The translations under genes were made by a program, and so were the position numbers. The notes below the pieces were generated by a model, which was not told the DNA's origin, made no database searches, and saw only the letters and a program-made list of their open reading frames with translations. DNA of 64,000 bases from UMGS1590 sp900552455 (GTDB taxonomy: Bacteria > Bacillota > Peptococcia > Peptococcales > Peptococcaceae): assembly GCA_963931105.1 (NCBI GenBank), contig OZ007004.1, forward strand, positions 682,001 to 746,000. Direction: 5' to 3'. This document shows, piece after piece, positions 40,212-48,529 of the stretch. Position 1 is the stretch's first letter, and the number at the start of each line of letters is the position of its first letter.

Positions 40212-40883
40212 ATGGATCAATCGGCCATCGCAGAATTAACATCCTTTCCTGTCGTACATTTCCGCAAAGGCGACAGCATTTTTGACTATGACGAAAATCC
40301 AGGCGAATTTGTCTACTATCTCGCCGAGGGCTATGCCATGCGCCAGGTCACAACGATCACCGGTGAAGAAATCTTCTTTGAAGAATACCATCCCGGCAAA
40401 ACTGTCTATGCCCTGCTCGGCCCTTACATCCTCTACACAACGATCCCGCCGATGAACGGCAACACAATGATCGCCCAAACAGACATCACCGCCCATAAGC
40501 TCACAGCGATCGAGTTCGACGCTTTTCTCGACCACCATCCCGAAGTGATGAAAGAGCTCCTGCGCCGACTTACCGCTGAATACACCATGCTCATGAACAA
40601 CTTCATCGCCAAGCAGAAAGGCCAGGCCGCACCGCGCGTCGCCGGATTTATCCTTGAGCGCGCAAAAGAGCGCAACGGCGAGCTCGTGCTCACCCGCTGC
40701 TCCAGCGTTTCGGATATCGCGCGCTTTCTCGGCATGCATCGCATCACGGCGAACAAGATCATCTTGGCGCTGCGCCACGCCGGCGCCATCACCTACAACG
40801 ACGACAACGAGCTCGTCATCACCAACGCGCAGCTTCTCGAAGAATTTGCTCAGAGCGAGCGCAAGATCGACTACAAAAAATAA
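40212..40883 (+). CDS. Crp/Fnr-family transcriptional regulator
   Basis: 223 residues from the ATG with AGGAGG five bases upstream; the longer frame runs into the promoter. N-terminal cyclic-nucleotide-binding-like barrel (VVHFRKGDSIFDYDENPGEFVYYLAEGYAMRQ), dimer helix, C-terminal winged helix with recognition helix VSDIARFLGMHRITANKIILALRHAG. The N-terminal Cys cluster of Fnr is absent, so it should bind a small molecule, as in CprK-type proteins that sense aryl compounds. A matching palindrome at assT, both permeases and its own promoter makes it the likely activator of all. Confidence 0.9.
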   Translation: MDQSAIAELTSFPVVHFRKGDSIFDYDENPGEFVYYLAEGYAMRQVTTITGEEIFFEEYHPGKTVYALLGPYILYTTIPPMNGNTMIAQTDITAHKLTAIEFDAFLDHHPEVMKELLRRLTAEYTMLMNNFIAKQKGQAAPRVAGFILERAKERNGELVLTRCSSVSDIARFLGMHRITANKIILALRHAGAITYNDDNELVITNAQLLEEFAQSERKIDYKK

Positions 40884-40965
40884 AACAGGCGCTCGCCAGC
40901 ACCTGTTTGCAAGCAATGCGAAACGCCACCAAAACGATCCGGAGGGAGTGTTTTGGTGGCGTTTC
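40883..40965 (+). terminator. Tandem terminator hairpins after the Crp/Fnr gene
   Basis: AACAGG/CCTGTT (40883-40908) followed by a perfect 16-bp stem GAAACGCCACCAAAAC (40920-40965). No long T-run. Confidence 0.6.
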
Positions 40966-41198
40966 ATGATAAGCAGAAAATAAAACGAAGAAGGATTGAT
41001 GAAGAAGAAATTCTATTTGGTTACTTCCATTTGTGGATCCCCTGATCCACCTTATGATTTTATCCCATTACTTTTCTTCATGTCTATTATAAACTTTTCT
41101 TTTTAGAATTGCAAGCCCCTTTGCATCATTTTCTTTGCGTATTTTGCAGAAATCACCGTACAATAGAGCCAGCCCATTTATTAAGGAGGAAAACGCCC
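40966..41198 (+). other. Non-coding gap with the isochorismatase promoter
   Basis: AT-rich, no gene. A small hairpin GTGGATC-CCCT-GATCCAC lies at 41033-41050. The promoter is TTGCGT (41135-41140), 18-base spacer, TACAAT (41159-41164). Confidence 0.6.
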
Positions 41199-41741
41199 AT
41201 GTTCACCACCAACGATCTGCTCATCGTCATCGACATGCAGAACGATTTCATCGACGGCGCCCTCGGCACCAAAGAAGCAGCAGCCATTGTTGACGCTGTC
41301 GCAGAACGCATCCGCCGCCACAACGGCACCGTTTTTTATACTCTCGACACCCACGGCGACGATTATCTCCAAACCCAGGAAGGCCATTATCTGCCCGTCG
41401 TGCACTGCCTGAAAGGCACCGACGGCTGGGCCTTGAACGAAACCATTGCCCGCGCGCTGAAAATGCAGAACGCCACCGGTTTTGAAAAACCAACCTTCGG
41501 CTCCACAAAGCTCATGCGCGCCGTCGAAGACGCACACGTCGAACGCCCATTCACATCGATCACCCTCATCGGCGTCTGCACAGATATCTGCGTCATCTCC
41601 AACGCCATGCTCCTGAAAGCAGCGCTGCCAAACGTGCCGATCTACATCGACGCAGCGCTCTGCGCCGGTGTCACGCCAGAGAGCCACGACAACGCACTGG
41701 CCGCAATGGAATCCTGCCAGATGGCGGTCATCCATGCTTGA
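41199..41741 (+). CDS. Isochorismatase-family cysteine hydrolase (nicotinamidase-like)
   Basis: 180 residues, AAGGAGG upstream. Catalytic Asp in LLIVIDMQNDFIDGAL, Lys in FEKPTFGSTKL and Cys in LIGVCTDICVISNAMLLK form the usual triad. The Asp/His metal site in TLDTHGDDYL and HYLPVVHC fits nicotinamidase/pyrazinamidase (nicotinamide to nicotinate, NAD salvage). Other amidase substrates cannot be excluded. It overlaps the next gene by 8 bases and starts a three-gene operon. Confidence 0.88.
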   Translation: MFTTNDLLIVIDMQNDFIDGALGTKEAAAIVDAVAERIRRHNGTVFYTLDTHGDDYLQTQEGHYLPVVHCLKGTDGWALNETIARALKMQNATGFEKPTFGSTKLMRAVEDAHVERPFTSITLIGVCTDICVISNAMLLKAALPNVPIYIDAALCAGVTPESHDNALAAMESCQMAVIHA

Positions 41742-42267
41742 GCGCGTCGACCACACCCTCCTGCCCTGGGCAGATGACGAAAGCCGCGTGCTCGTTTTGG
41801 GCACGATGCCATCGCCAAAATCCCGCGCCCGCGGTATGTATTACGGACATCCGCAGAATCGTTTCTGGCCGACGCTGGCCACGCTCTGGCAGGAGCCACG
41901 ACCAGAATCACCCGAAGCCGCGCGCGATTTTGCAGCGCGTCACCACATCGCGCTTTGGGACGTGCTCGCCAGTTGCGCCATCGACGGCGCCGCCGACAGC
42001 TCCATCGCCGATCCCGTGCCCAACGATGTGCCAGCGCTGCTCGCGCGCTATCCCAATATCCGGCATATCGTCACCACCGGAAAAAAAGCAGCCGATCTCT
42101 ACCGTCGCCATCTGGAACCGCTGACCGGCATCCGCGCAGTAGCTCTGCCCTCTACCTCCGCCGCCAACCGCGGCTGGTGGCCGGATGACAAGCTGGTCAG
42201 CGCATACCGCACCCTCTATGATCTTGTGGAAGGAGAGATGACCCATGGATCCAGCAAACCTCTTTGA
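41734..42267 (+). CDS. DNA-deoxyinosine glycosylase (uracil-DNA glycosylase superfamily)
   Basis: 177 residues from the ATG overlapping the upstream gene. Motif LGTMPSPKSRARGMYYGHPQNRFWPTL and the C-terminal LPSTSAANRGWW mark family 6 (hypoxanthine-DNA) glycosylases, which excise deamination-derived hypoxanthine. The Asn in PQNRFW corresponds to the family's catalytic Asn. It overlaps the cupin gene by 23 bases. Confidence 0.9.
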   Translation: MLERVDHTLLPWADDESRVLVLGTMPSPKSRARGMYYGHPQNRFWPTLATLWQEPRPESPEAARDFAARHHIALWDVLASCAIDGAADSSIADPVPNDVPALLARYPNIRHIVTTGKKAADLYRRHLEPLTGIRAVALPSTSAANRGWWPDDKLVSAYRTLYDLVEGEMTHGSSKPL

Positions 42268-42568
42268 GCCCGGCGAACCCATGCCAGAAGAAGTCACCAC
42301 CGTGCTCTATGAATCTGCCACCACCCGCGTCGAGCAGATCATCAGCTGGGGGCAGGCCACAGCCGAAAGCTTCTGGTACGATCAGGCAGAAGACGAATGG
42401 CTCATCCTGCTCAAAGGCCGCGCCGTCCTCCGCTACGACGACGGCAGCCTCATCGCCCTGCGCAAAGGCAAACCGCATCTGATCCCAGCCCACGCCCGTC
42501 ACCAGGTCGCCGCCACCACAGCACCAACGATCTGGCTGTGCGTGTTCAGTAAGATAAGCGAAGAATAA
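42245..42568 (+). CDS. Cupin-domain protein
   Basis: 107 residues, a single small cupin barrel (EDEWLILLKGRAVLRYDDGS, then PHLIPAHARHQVAATT). The metal-binding motifs are partial: Glu in EDEW and His in ARHQV are present, while the first motif lacks the usual paired His. Function unknown. It overlaps the deoxyinosine glycosylase by 23 bases, and the start has GGAGAG upstream. Confidence 0.82.
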   Translation: MDPANLFEPGEPMPEEVTTVLYESATTRVEQIISWGQATAESFWYDQAEDEWLILLKGRAVLRYDDGSLIALRKGKPHLIPAHARHQVAATTAPTIWLCVFSKISEE

Positions 42569-42570
42569 AC

Positions 42571-42612
42571 AAACGCCTGCGTGCGGACACATCGTCCGCT
42601 GCGCAGGCGTTT
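42571..42612. terminator. Bidirectional terminator
   Basis: An 11-bp stem AAACGCCTGCG with an inner GCGGAC/GTCCGC stem, ending in TTT, between the cupin and the convergent CcdA-like gene. Confidence 0.8.
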
Positions 42613-42616
42613 TGCT

Positions 42617-43330
42617 TTACAGAGCAAGCCAGAACATATAGATGCCAACGGCAAAAATGAGGGCGCCGAGGATTTTTTCGCTCCAAAACGAAAATCGCTC
42701 ATAATGGGCGCTGCCTTTGAGGCGCTGCACGAAACCGACGGAGGTGCCGGCGATGAGCACGAGCACGCTGTGCCCGGCGGCGTAGCAGAGCATGAGCAGG
42801 ATGCCCCAGAAAAACCGTCCGTCTCCGGCGATGATGGCGAGAAGGGCGACGAGGATCGGCGTTGAGCAGGGGCTGGCAAAAATCCCGGCGAGGATGCCGG
42901 TGAGAAAAGCGCCGACGAACCCACGCCGGCTGTTGTTTTCAAGCACGTCGGTTTCAGGGATGATGTTGATGACGTCCCAGATCTGCAGGGCCATCAGAAA
43001 CATGAGCAGGCCCAGGATGATGTGCCAGATCGCTGAGTCGGTTCCCAGGAGATGGCCGACGGAGGTTGCAATGAGTCCGAGCGCCACGAAGGTGCAGGCG
43101 GTTCCGCCAGCGAAGGTGAGGGAATAGAGAAAGGCGCGCTTCGTTGTTTTTTCGCCGAGCCCGCTGATGTAGCCAACGATCAGCGGTATGCTCGACAGGC
43201 AGCAGGGCGTGAACGCGGCGAGCACGCCAGCTATGAGCGCGAGCAGCGGGCCAAGCCAGGGCATCTGGCCGATCACCATGACGATCTGATTCACCCATCC
43301 ATCGATCATTGCATCCAAAATATCCACCAT
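42617..43330 (-). CDS. CcdA/DsbD-family membrane protein
   Basis: 237 residues from the ATG with AGGAAAAGG upstream (a further ATG lies 24 bases earlier). Six membrane segments; the paired motifs AFTPCCLSSIPLIVGY and GIFASPCSTPILVAL hold the two Cys that pass reducing power across the membrane. It probably supplies electrons to an extracytoplasmic thioredoxin-like protein. The partner is not adjacent, although a thioredoxin-like gene lies at 46685. Confidence 0.88.
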   Translation of the reverse strand: MVDILDAMIDGWVNQIVMVIGQMPWLGPLLALIAGVLAAFTPCCLSSIPLIVGYISGLGEKTTKRAFLYSLTFAGGTACTFVALGLIATSVGHLLGTDSAIWHIILGLLMFLMALQIWDVINIIPETDVLENNSRRGFVGAFLTGILAGIFASPCSTPILVALLAIIAGDGRFFWGILLMLCYAAGHSVLVLIAGTSVGFVQRLKGSAHYERFSFWSEKILGALIFAVGIYMFWLAL

Positions 43331-43409
43331 CCTTTTCCTGTGAGAAGTGTTCATTTGTAGAGAGTTTCTCTATTTTACACCAAACCTTTGTAAATTGCAC
43401 GAAAAAAAG

Positions 43410-43452
43410 ATCGCCCTGTTCTGTTTCCAATCTGGGAAACTGAACGGGCGAT
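43410..43452 (-). terminator. Terminator of the aldo/keto reductase gene
   Basis: ATCGCCC and GGGCGAT enclose further pairing (GTTTCC/GGGAAAC). A TTTTTTT run follows on the minus strand. Confidence 0.85.
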
Positions 43453-43461
43453 GAAATTTTT

Positions 43462-44301
43462 TCAGCCGCGACAGAGCTTTTCGATCCAGTCGGGCGTCAT
43501 CATATTTGCCGGCAGGGCGCTCTCATCGCGTTCGAGGGCGTCCAGCGCGGCGCACTCATCGGCGCTGAGTTCAAAATCAAAGCTGGCGAGATTTTCAGCG
43601 AGCTCGTCGCTCCCAGCGGTCGTCGGTATAACGGCGACGTCGCGCAGTGTCTGCCAGCGCAGGAGCACCTGGCACGGCGTTTTGCCGTGGGCGCTGGCGA
43701 TGGCGCAGACGGTCGGATTTTGCAGGAGATCGGTCTTGCAGCCGGCGAACGGACCGCGCGCCAGCGGCTGGATATCCTGCCGCCGCAGATATTCCATGAG
43801 CTGCGGCCGCTGATAATACGGATGGCGCTCGAATTGAGCGACCTGCGGCCGTTCCTTGACGTGGAGCACCAGATCAGCGAGACGGTCAGCGGCGAAATTG
43901 CAGACGCCGATGGCATGCACCAGGCCTTCCTCGCGCAGCTCGGTGAGTGCGCGCCAGGCGCCAAAAACATCATTATAAGGATATTGCAGGAGCAGCAGAT
44001 CGATGGCGCTGACGCCGAGACGGTCCAGCGAACGTTTGCAGCTCTCTTTTGCTTTTTCATAGGTGGTGTTGGCGATGGTGAGCTTGGTCGCGATAAAAAC
44101 ATCCTTGCGTTTGACGCCGCTCTGTCGCACAGCGCGACCGACGGCGCCCTCGTTGCGATAGCTCTGCGCTGTATCGACGAAACGATAGCCCATCTCCAGC
44201 GCTTCGCGCACGGTGCGCTCGCACGCTTCCTCATCGAGCATGCTCGTGCCAATCCCGATCATTGGCATCTCAACACCATTGTTGAGGATCACGGTATCCA
44301 T
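43462..44301 (-). CDS. Aldo/keto reductase with substituted catalytic His
   Basis: 279 residues from the ATG after AAGGGAG. TIM-barrel AKR: GIGTSMLDEEACERTVREAL, catalytic Asp/Tyr in YRFVDTAQSYRNEGAVG, Lys in VFIATKLTI. The position that is normally His (LLLIHWP) is Gln here (LLLLQYP), so the catalytic tetrad is incomplete and carbonyl reduction may be slow or altered. NADPH-binding tail IPTTAGSDELAENLASFDFEL is kept. Substrate unknown; monocistronic. Confidence 0.88.
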   Translation of the reverse strand: MDTVILNNGVEMPMIGIGTSMLDEEACERTVREALEMGYRFVDTAQSYRNEGAVGRAVRQSGVKRKDVFIATKLTIANTTYEKAKESCKRSLDRLGVSAIDLLLLQYPYNDVFGAWRALTELREEGLVHAIGVCNFAADRLADLVLHVKERPQVAQFERHPYYQRPQLMEYLRRQDIQPLARGPFAGCKTDLLQNPTVCAIASAHGKTPCQVLLRWQTLRDVAVIPTTAGSDELAENLASFDFELSADECAALDALERDESALPANMMTPDWIEKLCRG

Positions 44302-44554
44302 CTTCGTTACAACTCCCTTGTGATAAAACGTGGACGCGATCTTTGCACCCATTCTACCACGTTACGATCACAAAAGGAATAATTACATGGAAGTTGTCGA
44401 AAAAACGATACGGAATACACCAAATCTTCACAAGCTCTTGACAATCAGATCAGTAACCAGCGCTGAGCAGGAAAGCCAAATAATAGTTTTTCGGTTTTGC
44501 CGGTAAAAACTTTGTATTTTTGCAAATTTTTCGGCGCACGCAGTAAAAACTTTT
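44302..44554. other. Gene-free gap
   Basis: AT-rich 253 bp between two minus-strand genes. The only pattern is a repeated GTAAAAACTTT at 44504 and 44546. No promoter or terminator is convincing. Confidence 0.4.
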
Positions 44555-45223
44555 TCACGCTTCGAGCAGCCAGCGAATGCCGCGCGCTGTGCGACCGGCG
44601 GCGTCGTTGAAATGATTTCCGCGCTCGAGCTGAAAAGTGGTGGAGATGCCGAGCGCCTGACAATGAGCGGCAAAATCTTCTGCAGCTGTCTGCACGTTGC
44701 GCATGAGGGGGTGGCGGGTCTTGCGCTCTTTGTCACCGACGGAGAGATAGATCCGCTCCGGCTTGGCGCACATAGAATGATTCTGAGCGTAATCCAGAAA
44801 ATCCGGATACCACAACGAGCCGCTCATGCTGGCAGCGCGCTGAAAAAGATCGCAGCGATAGAGCGCGTACACGGCAAAGAGTCCCGCCAGCGAATAGCCG
44901 GCGATGCCGCGCCAGCTTGGCGGCGCTGGAAGCGCAGCCTCGATCTGCGGCAGCAGCTCCTCGCTCAGAAGCGCAAGCGCAGCGTCAGCGCGACCAGCGA
45001 AGGGCGCGCTGTTATTGCCGAGAGCGGGCGCTGGCCACGGCGAAAGATCGCCTTCCCAGTTAAATCCGCTGAGCGTGACGAGGGTAAAATCCGGCGCATC
45101 AGCGAGGGCTTCGCGCACAGGCGCCACAGCTTCTGCGAACGTTGGCAGCACGATGAGCGGACGAGCCGGCGCAGTGATCGCAAAAATCTGCACCGTCCAG
45201 CCCTGGTGTTCAAATGAGATCAT
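44555..45223 (-). CDS. Alpha/beta-hydrolase esterase (enterochelin-esterase-like)
   Basis: 222 residues. The ATG at 45223 has AGGAGG seven bases upstream; an ATG six bases earlier overlaps it. Nucleophile Ser in GIAGYSLAGLFAVYAL, acid region LSVGDKERKTRH, and a His near the end (ERGNHFNDAAG). It resembles the IroE/Fes-like esterase family. No signal peptide and no siderophore genes nearby, so the substrate is open. Confidence 0.82.
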   Translation of the reverse strand: MISFEHQGWTVQIFAITAPARPLIVLPTFAEAVAPVREALADAPDFTLVTLSGFNWEGDLSPWPAPALGNNSAPFAGRADAALALLSEELLPQIEAALPAPPSWRGIAGYSLAGLFAVYALYRCDLFQRAASMSGSLWYPDFLDYAQNHSMCAKPERIYLSVGDKERKTRHPLMRNVQTAAEDFAAHCQALGISTTFQLERGNHFNDAAGRTARGIRWLLEA

Positions 45224-45335
45224 GGTCATTCCTCCTGCTCTCCATCATACACCATCTGCGAAATCTTGCAAAGCGCTTGCGCACTGCGCGAAAAACGCGT
45301 ATGCTAGAGAAAAACCATCGAAAGGACGATCCAGA

Positions 45336-46583
45336 TTGGACACGCTAGCCTTTTTCTTATACATGACCACTGCGCTCACGCCGTATCACGCTGCCCGCAA
45401 AAGCCAGGACATGCTCGTCGCGGAGGGGATCGCCGCTCTCGACGAAAACGCCGACTGGGCACTCGCGCCCGGCGAACGCTATTTTCTCACGACAAACGAC
45501 GGCACCACCATCGCCTTCGCACTGCCGCAAGGAGCGCCGCGCGGTTTTCGCATCGTCGCCACGCACAACGATTCGCCGGCGCTGCGCCTGAAACCGCAGC
45601 CAGAGATCCTGCGCGAGGGACTCTCGATGCTCAATATCGAAGTCTACGGCGGGCCGATCCTCTCCACATGGTTCGACCGTCCGCTGGCTGTTGCCGGACG
45701 CGTTTTCATCCGCGGCGAAGACTGGGCGCATCCACAAAGCACGCTCGTCGAATTGCCGGAGAAGGTGACGATCCCGTCGCTGGCGGCACATATGAAACGC
45801 GGCGACGATCCGATCAATCCACAAAAAGAGCTGCTCGCCCTCTGGGGAACGAGCGACGCGCCTGCTCTGCGCGAACAGCTCGCCGCTGCCAGCCACGATC
45901 TTTTTGTGCCGAAAGATATTCTCGCTCACGAGCTTTATCTTGTGAGCGCGGAAGCGCCGGAGATCCTCGGCGCTGAGCATACGCTCTACGCCAGCCCGCG
46001 CATTGACAATCTCGCCAACGCTTACGCAGCCACCTGCGCCATCCGCGACTGCCAGCCGACAGATCACATCGCCATTTTCATCAGCTATCAGCACGAAGAG
46101 ATCGGCAGCCACACGCGACAGGGCGCCGCCGCTTCGCTGCTTTCGCAGACGCTTGCGCGCATCGCCGAAGCCACCGACACAGACCTGCGCGCGCTGCTTG
46201 CAGAGAGCGTCATCCTCAGCTGCGACCAGGCCCACGCCGCGCACCCAAACTATCCGGAAAAAGCCGACCCTGTCTTGCGTCCACGTCTCGGCGAAGGGCC
46301 TGTGCTCAAGCTCGCCGCCAGCCACAGCTACGCCACCACGCCGCGCGGCGAAGCCATGCTGCGCGCCCTCTGCGCCGAAGAAAACATCCCGCTGCAAACC
46401 TTCGTTAATCGCGCAGACATGCGCGGCGGCTCCACCATCGGTCCCATCGCAGAAACCGCCTGCGGCATCGAGGCCATCGACGTCGGAAATCCGATGCTCG
46501 CCATGCACAGCATCCGCGAGCTCGCCGATCTCCGCGATCAGGACGCCATGGAACGATTGATGGGCGCATTTTTCACACGCTGA
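45336..46583 (+). CDS. M18-family zinc aminopeptidase (copy 1)
   Basis: 415 residues from a TTG at 45336 with AAAGGAC upstream; the later ATG at 45363 would cut into the conserved N-terminus (LTPYHAARKSQDML). Di-zinc ligands: THNDSPALRLK, SPRIDNLANA, HEEIGSHTRQGA, SCDQAHAAHPNY and the final MHSIRELADL. Cleaves N-terminal residues, often acidic, from peptides in the cytosol. A divergent second M18 enzyme lies at 51648. Confidence 0.92.
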   Translation: MDTLAFFLYMTTALTPYHAARKSQDMLVAEGIAALDENADWALAPGERYFLTTNDGTTIAFALPQGAPRGFRIVATHNDSPALRLKPQPEILREGLSMLNIEVYGGPILSTWFDRPLAVAGRVFIRGEDWAHPQSTLVELPEKVTIPSLAAHMKRGDDPINPQKELLALWGTSDAPALREQLAAASHDLFVPKDILAHELYLVSAEAPEILGAEHTLYASPRIDNLANAYAATCAIRDCQPTDHIAIFISYQHEEIGSHTRQGAAASLLSQTLARIAEATDTDLRALLAESVILSCDQAHAAHPNYPEKADPVLRPRLGEGPVLKLAASHSYATTPRGEAMLRALCAEENIPLQTFVNRADMRGGSTIGPIAETACGIEAIDVGNPMLAMHSIRELADLRDQDAMERLMGAFFTR

Positions 46584-46610
46584 TCGTGAATTGTCGGATA
46601 TTGTCTTGTC

Positions 46611-46622
46611 AATCCCTAGGGA
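46611..46622. promoter_or_regulatory. Palindrome ahead of the thioredoxin-like gene
   Basis: ATCCCTAGGGAT (about 46611-46622), with a further CTAGGGAT some 20 bases on, just before the ribosome-binding site. Possible operator; no regulator is assigned. Confidence 0.35.
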
Positions 46623-46684
46623 TGATGATAAGATAATGACTAGGGATCATAGAGAGAAACGAACTATAGGAGGTAGGCCAATCA

Positions 46685-47068
46685 ATGGAAATTCCAATGA
46701 TCACAATTTCGCAGTACAACGACATTGTTGCCGATAAAGAAAAATGCTTTTTGATCTTCACCAAGCAGAAATGTTCTGTGTGCGCGCGTCTGATGCCAAA
46801 CATGCAGAAGATCGCTGACGAATACGCCAGCCATCCGGAAATGCATTTCTACAACATGGAGATCCACGACCCAGACGCCCGCTCCCTCTTCAAGAGCTGG
46901 AACCTTGTCGGCGTGCCACAGACTTGCATCATCAACGACGGGGAATTTCAGGAAGCGCTGCCAGGCGCGCTGGATCCTAACATCTACCGCGACGAGATCA
47001 ACAAACTCCTCGGCATCCAGAAGAAAGGCTTCGGCGCCAAGCTGAAATCCCTCTTCGGCGGTAAATAA
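46685..47068 (+). CDS. Thioredoxin-family protein
   Basis: 127 residues, AGGAGGT upstream. Thioredoxin fold with active site KCSVCARLMP (CxxC with Ser-Val between the cysteines) and the cis-Pro region VGVPQTCII. No signal peptide; the C-terminus is basic (KKGFGAKLKSLFGGK), perhaps membrane-facing. Likely a cytosolic disulfide reductase. Monocistronic. Confidence 0.88.
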   Translation: MEIPMITISQYNDIVADKEKCFLIFTKQKCSVCARLMPNMQKIADEYASHPEMHFYNMEIHDPDARSLFKSWNLVGVPQTCIINDGEFQEALPGALDPNIYRDEINKLLGIQKKGFGAKLKSLFGGK

Positions 47069-47086
47069 TTTATCCTATGACAAAAG

Positions 47087-47121
47087 AGAACCCTTCGCCA
47101 GAAAAATTGGCGAAGGGTTCT
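47087..47121 (+). terminator. Terminator of the thioredoxin-like gene
   Basis: A perfect 14-bp stem AGAACCCTTCGCCA with a 7-base loop, then TTTG. Confidence 0.88.
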
Positions 47122-47201
47122 TTGCGTTCAGGCGAAATGCTGCCAGCGTCCTTTCTCCGACGATATTACTAGAATTTTTCGCCCGTGGACAAAATTCATG
47201 G

Positions 47202-47230
47202 TTGGGTTTTTCGCTGGTGTCCTTTATAAT
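47202..47230 (+). promoter_or_regulatory. Promoter of glyA-upp
   Basis: TTGGGT (47202-47207), 17-base spacer, perfect TATAAT (47225-47230). Confidence 0.75.
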
Positions 47231-47269
47231 GAAATCAAATGCTCCAGAAAAAAGAAAGAAGGTCTATGA

Positions 47270-48505
47270 ATGAGTGATATCACCGAATTCCTCGCGCCGC
47301 AGGATCCTGCTGTGGCGGAGGCGATCTCCCAGGAACTCCAGCGTCAGCGCGACAAGATCGAGCTGATCGCTTCTGAAAACTTTGCCAGCCGCGCTGTGAT
47401 GGCGGCGCAGGGCTCCTGCCTGACAAACAAATACGCCGAAGGCTATCCGGGCAAGCGCTATTACGGCGGCTGCGAACACGTCGACATCGTCGAAAACCTG
47501 GCGCGCGAACGCGTTAAGCAGCTTTTCGGCGCTGAGCACGCCAATGTGCAGCCGCACAGCGGCGCGCAGGCAAACTACGCTGCCTATCAGGCTGTGCTCC
47601 AGCCAGGCGACACAGTGCTGGGCATGAATCTGGCCCACGGCGGCCATCTCACCCACGGCTCTCCAGTCAATTTCAGCGGCAAGCTCTATCATTTTGAAGA
47701 GTATGGCGTCGATCCTGAAACAGAAATGATCGACTACGACGCCATGGAAAAGAAAGCGCTGGAAGTGCAGCCAAAACTCATCGTCGCCGGTGCCAGCGCT
47801 TATCCTCGCATCATCGATTTCGCCCGCATCCGCGAGATCTGCGACAAATGCGGCGCGCTGATGATGGTCGACATGGCGCACATTGCCGGCATCGTCGCTG
47901 CAGGCCGTCATCCAAATCCTGTGCGCTACGCCGACATCGTCACCTCGACAACCCACAAAACGCTGCGCGGTCCACGCGGCGGCATCATCCTCTGCAAAAA
48001 AGAACTGGCCAAGGCCATCGACAAATCGGTTTTCCCTGGCGCTCAGGGCGGTCCGCTGATGCACATCATCGCTGCCAAAGCCGTCGCTTTTGGCGAAGCG
48101 CTGAAGCCAGAATTTACCAGCTACATCGATCAGGTGCTGCGCAACGCGCAGGCTTTTGCTGACGCGCTGCAGAGCGTTGGTTTCCGTCTCGTCAGCGGCG
48201 GCACCGACAACCATCTGCTGCTCGTCGACGTTAAATCGATGGGGCTCACCGGCGCTGAAGCAGAAAAAGCCCTCGACGACTGCAACATCACCTGCAACAA
48301 AAACGGCATTCCATTCGACACTGAAAAACCAACCGTCACCAGCGGCATCCGTCTCGGCACGCCTGCCGGCACGACCCGCGGTCTCAAGGAAGACGATTTC
48401 CGCAAGCTCGCTGAGATCATGAAGATCATCCTCGTCGACAAAGATCCAGCCCGCGGCACCGCCATGGTGAAAGAGATCACCGACCGTTATCCACTCTACG
48501 AATGA
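47270..48505 (+). CDS. glyA: Serine hydroxymethyltransferase
   Basis: 411 residues, full length for the family. It interconverts serine and glycine with tetrahydrofolate. PLP lysine is Lys230 in STTHKTLRGPRGG; the N-terminal IELIASENFAS and the folate region HGGHLTHGSPVNFSG are intact. AAGAAGG precedes the start. upp follows after 24 bases, so the pair is co-transcribed, a common arrangement in Firmicutes. Confidence 0.97.
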   Translation: MSDITEFLAPQDPAVAEAISQELQRQRDKIELIASENFASRAVMAAQGSCLTNKYAEGYPGKRYYGGCEHVDIVENLARERVKQLFGAEHANVQPHSGAQANYAAYQAVLQPGDTVLGMNLAHGGHLTHGSPVNFSGKLYHFEEYGVDPETEMIDYDAMEKKALEVQPKLIVAGASAYPRIIDFARIREICDKCGALMMVDMAHIAGIVAAGRHPNPVRYADIVTSTTHKTLRGPRGGIILCKKELAKAIDKSVFPGAQGGPLMHIIAAKAVAFGEALKPEFTSYIDQVLRNAQAFADALQSVGFRLVSGGTDNHLLLVDVKSMGLTGAEAEKALDDCNITCNKNGIPFDTEKPTVTSGIRLGTPAGTTRGLKEDDFRKLAEIMKIILVDKDPARGTAMVKEITDRYPLYE

Positions 48506-48529
48506 TCCGCTAATAAGGGAGGACGTACC

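Noticed and set aside
42245..42568. Cupin gene as a choline-compartment component
   Set aside because: Located 32 kb away in an unrelated operon; small cupins are common and nothing links it to the BMC.
47124..47269. Glycine or folate-type riboswitch ahead of glyA
   Set aside because: Only a plain promoter (TTGGGT-N17-TATAAT) and about 35 bases of leader are present; no room for an aptamer.
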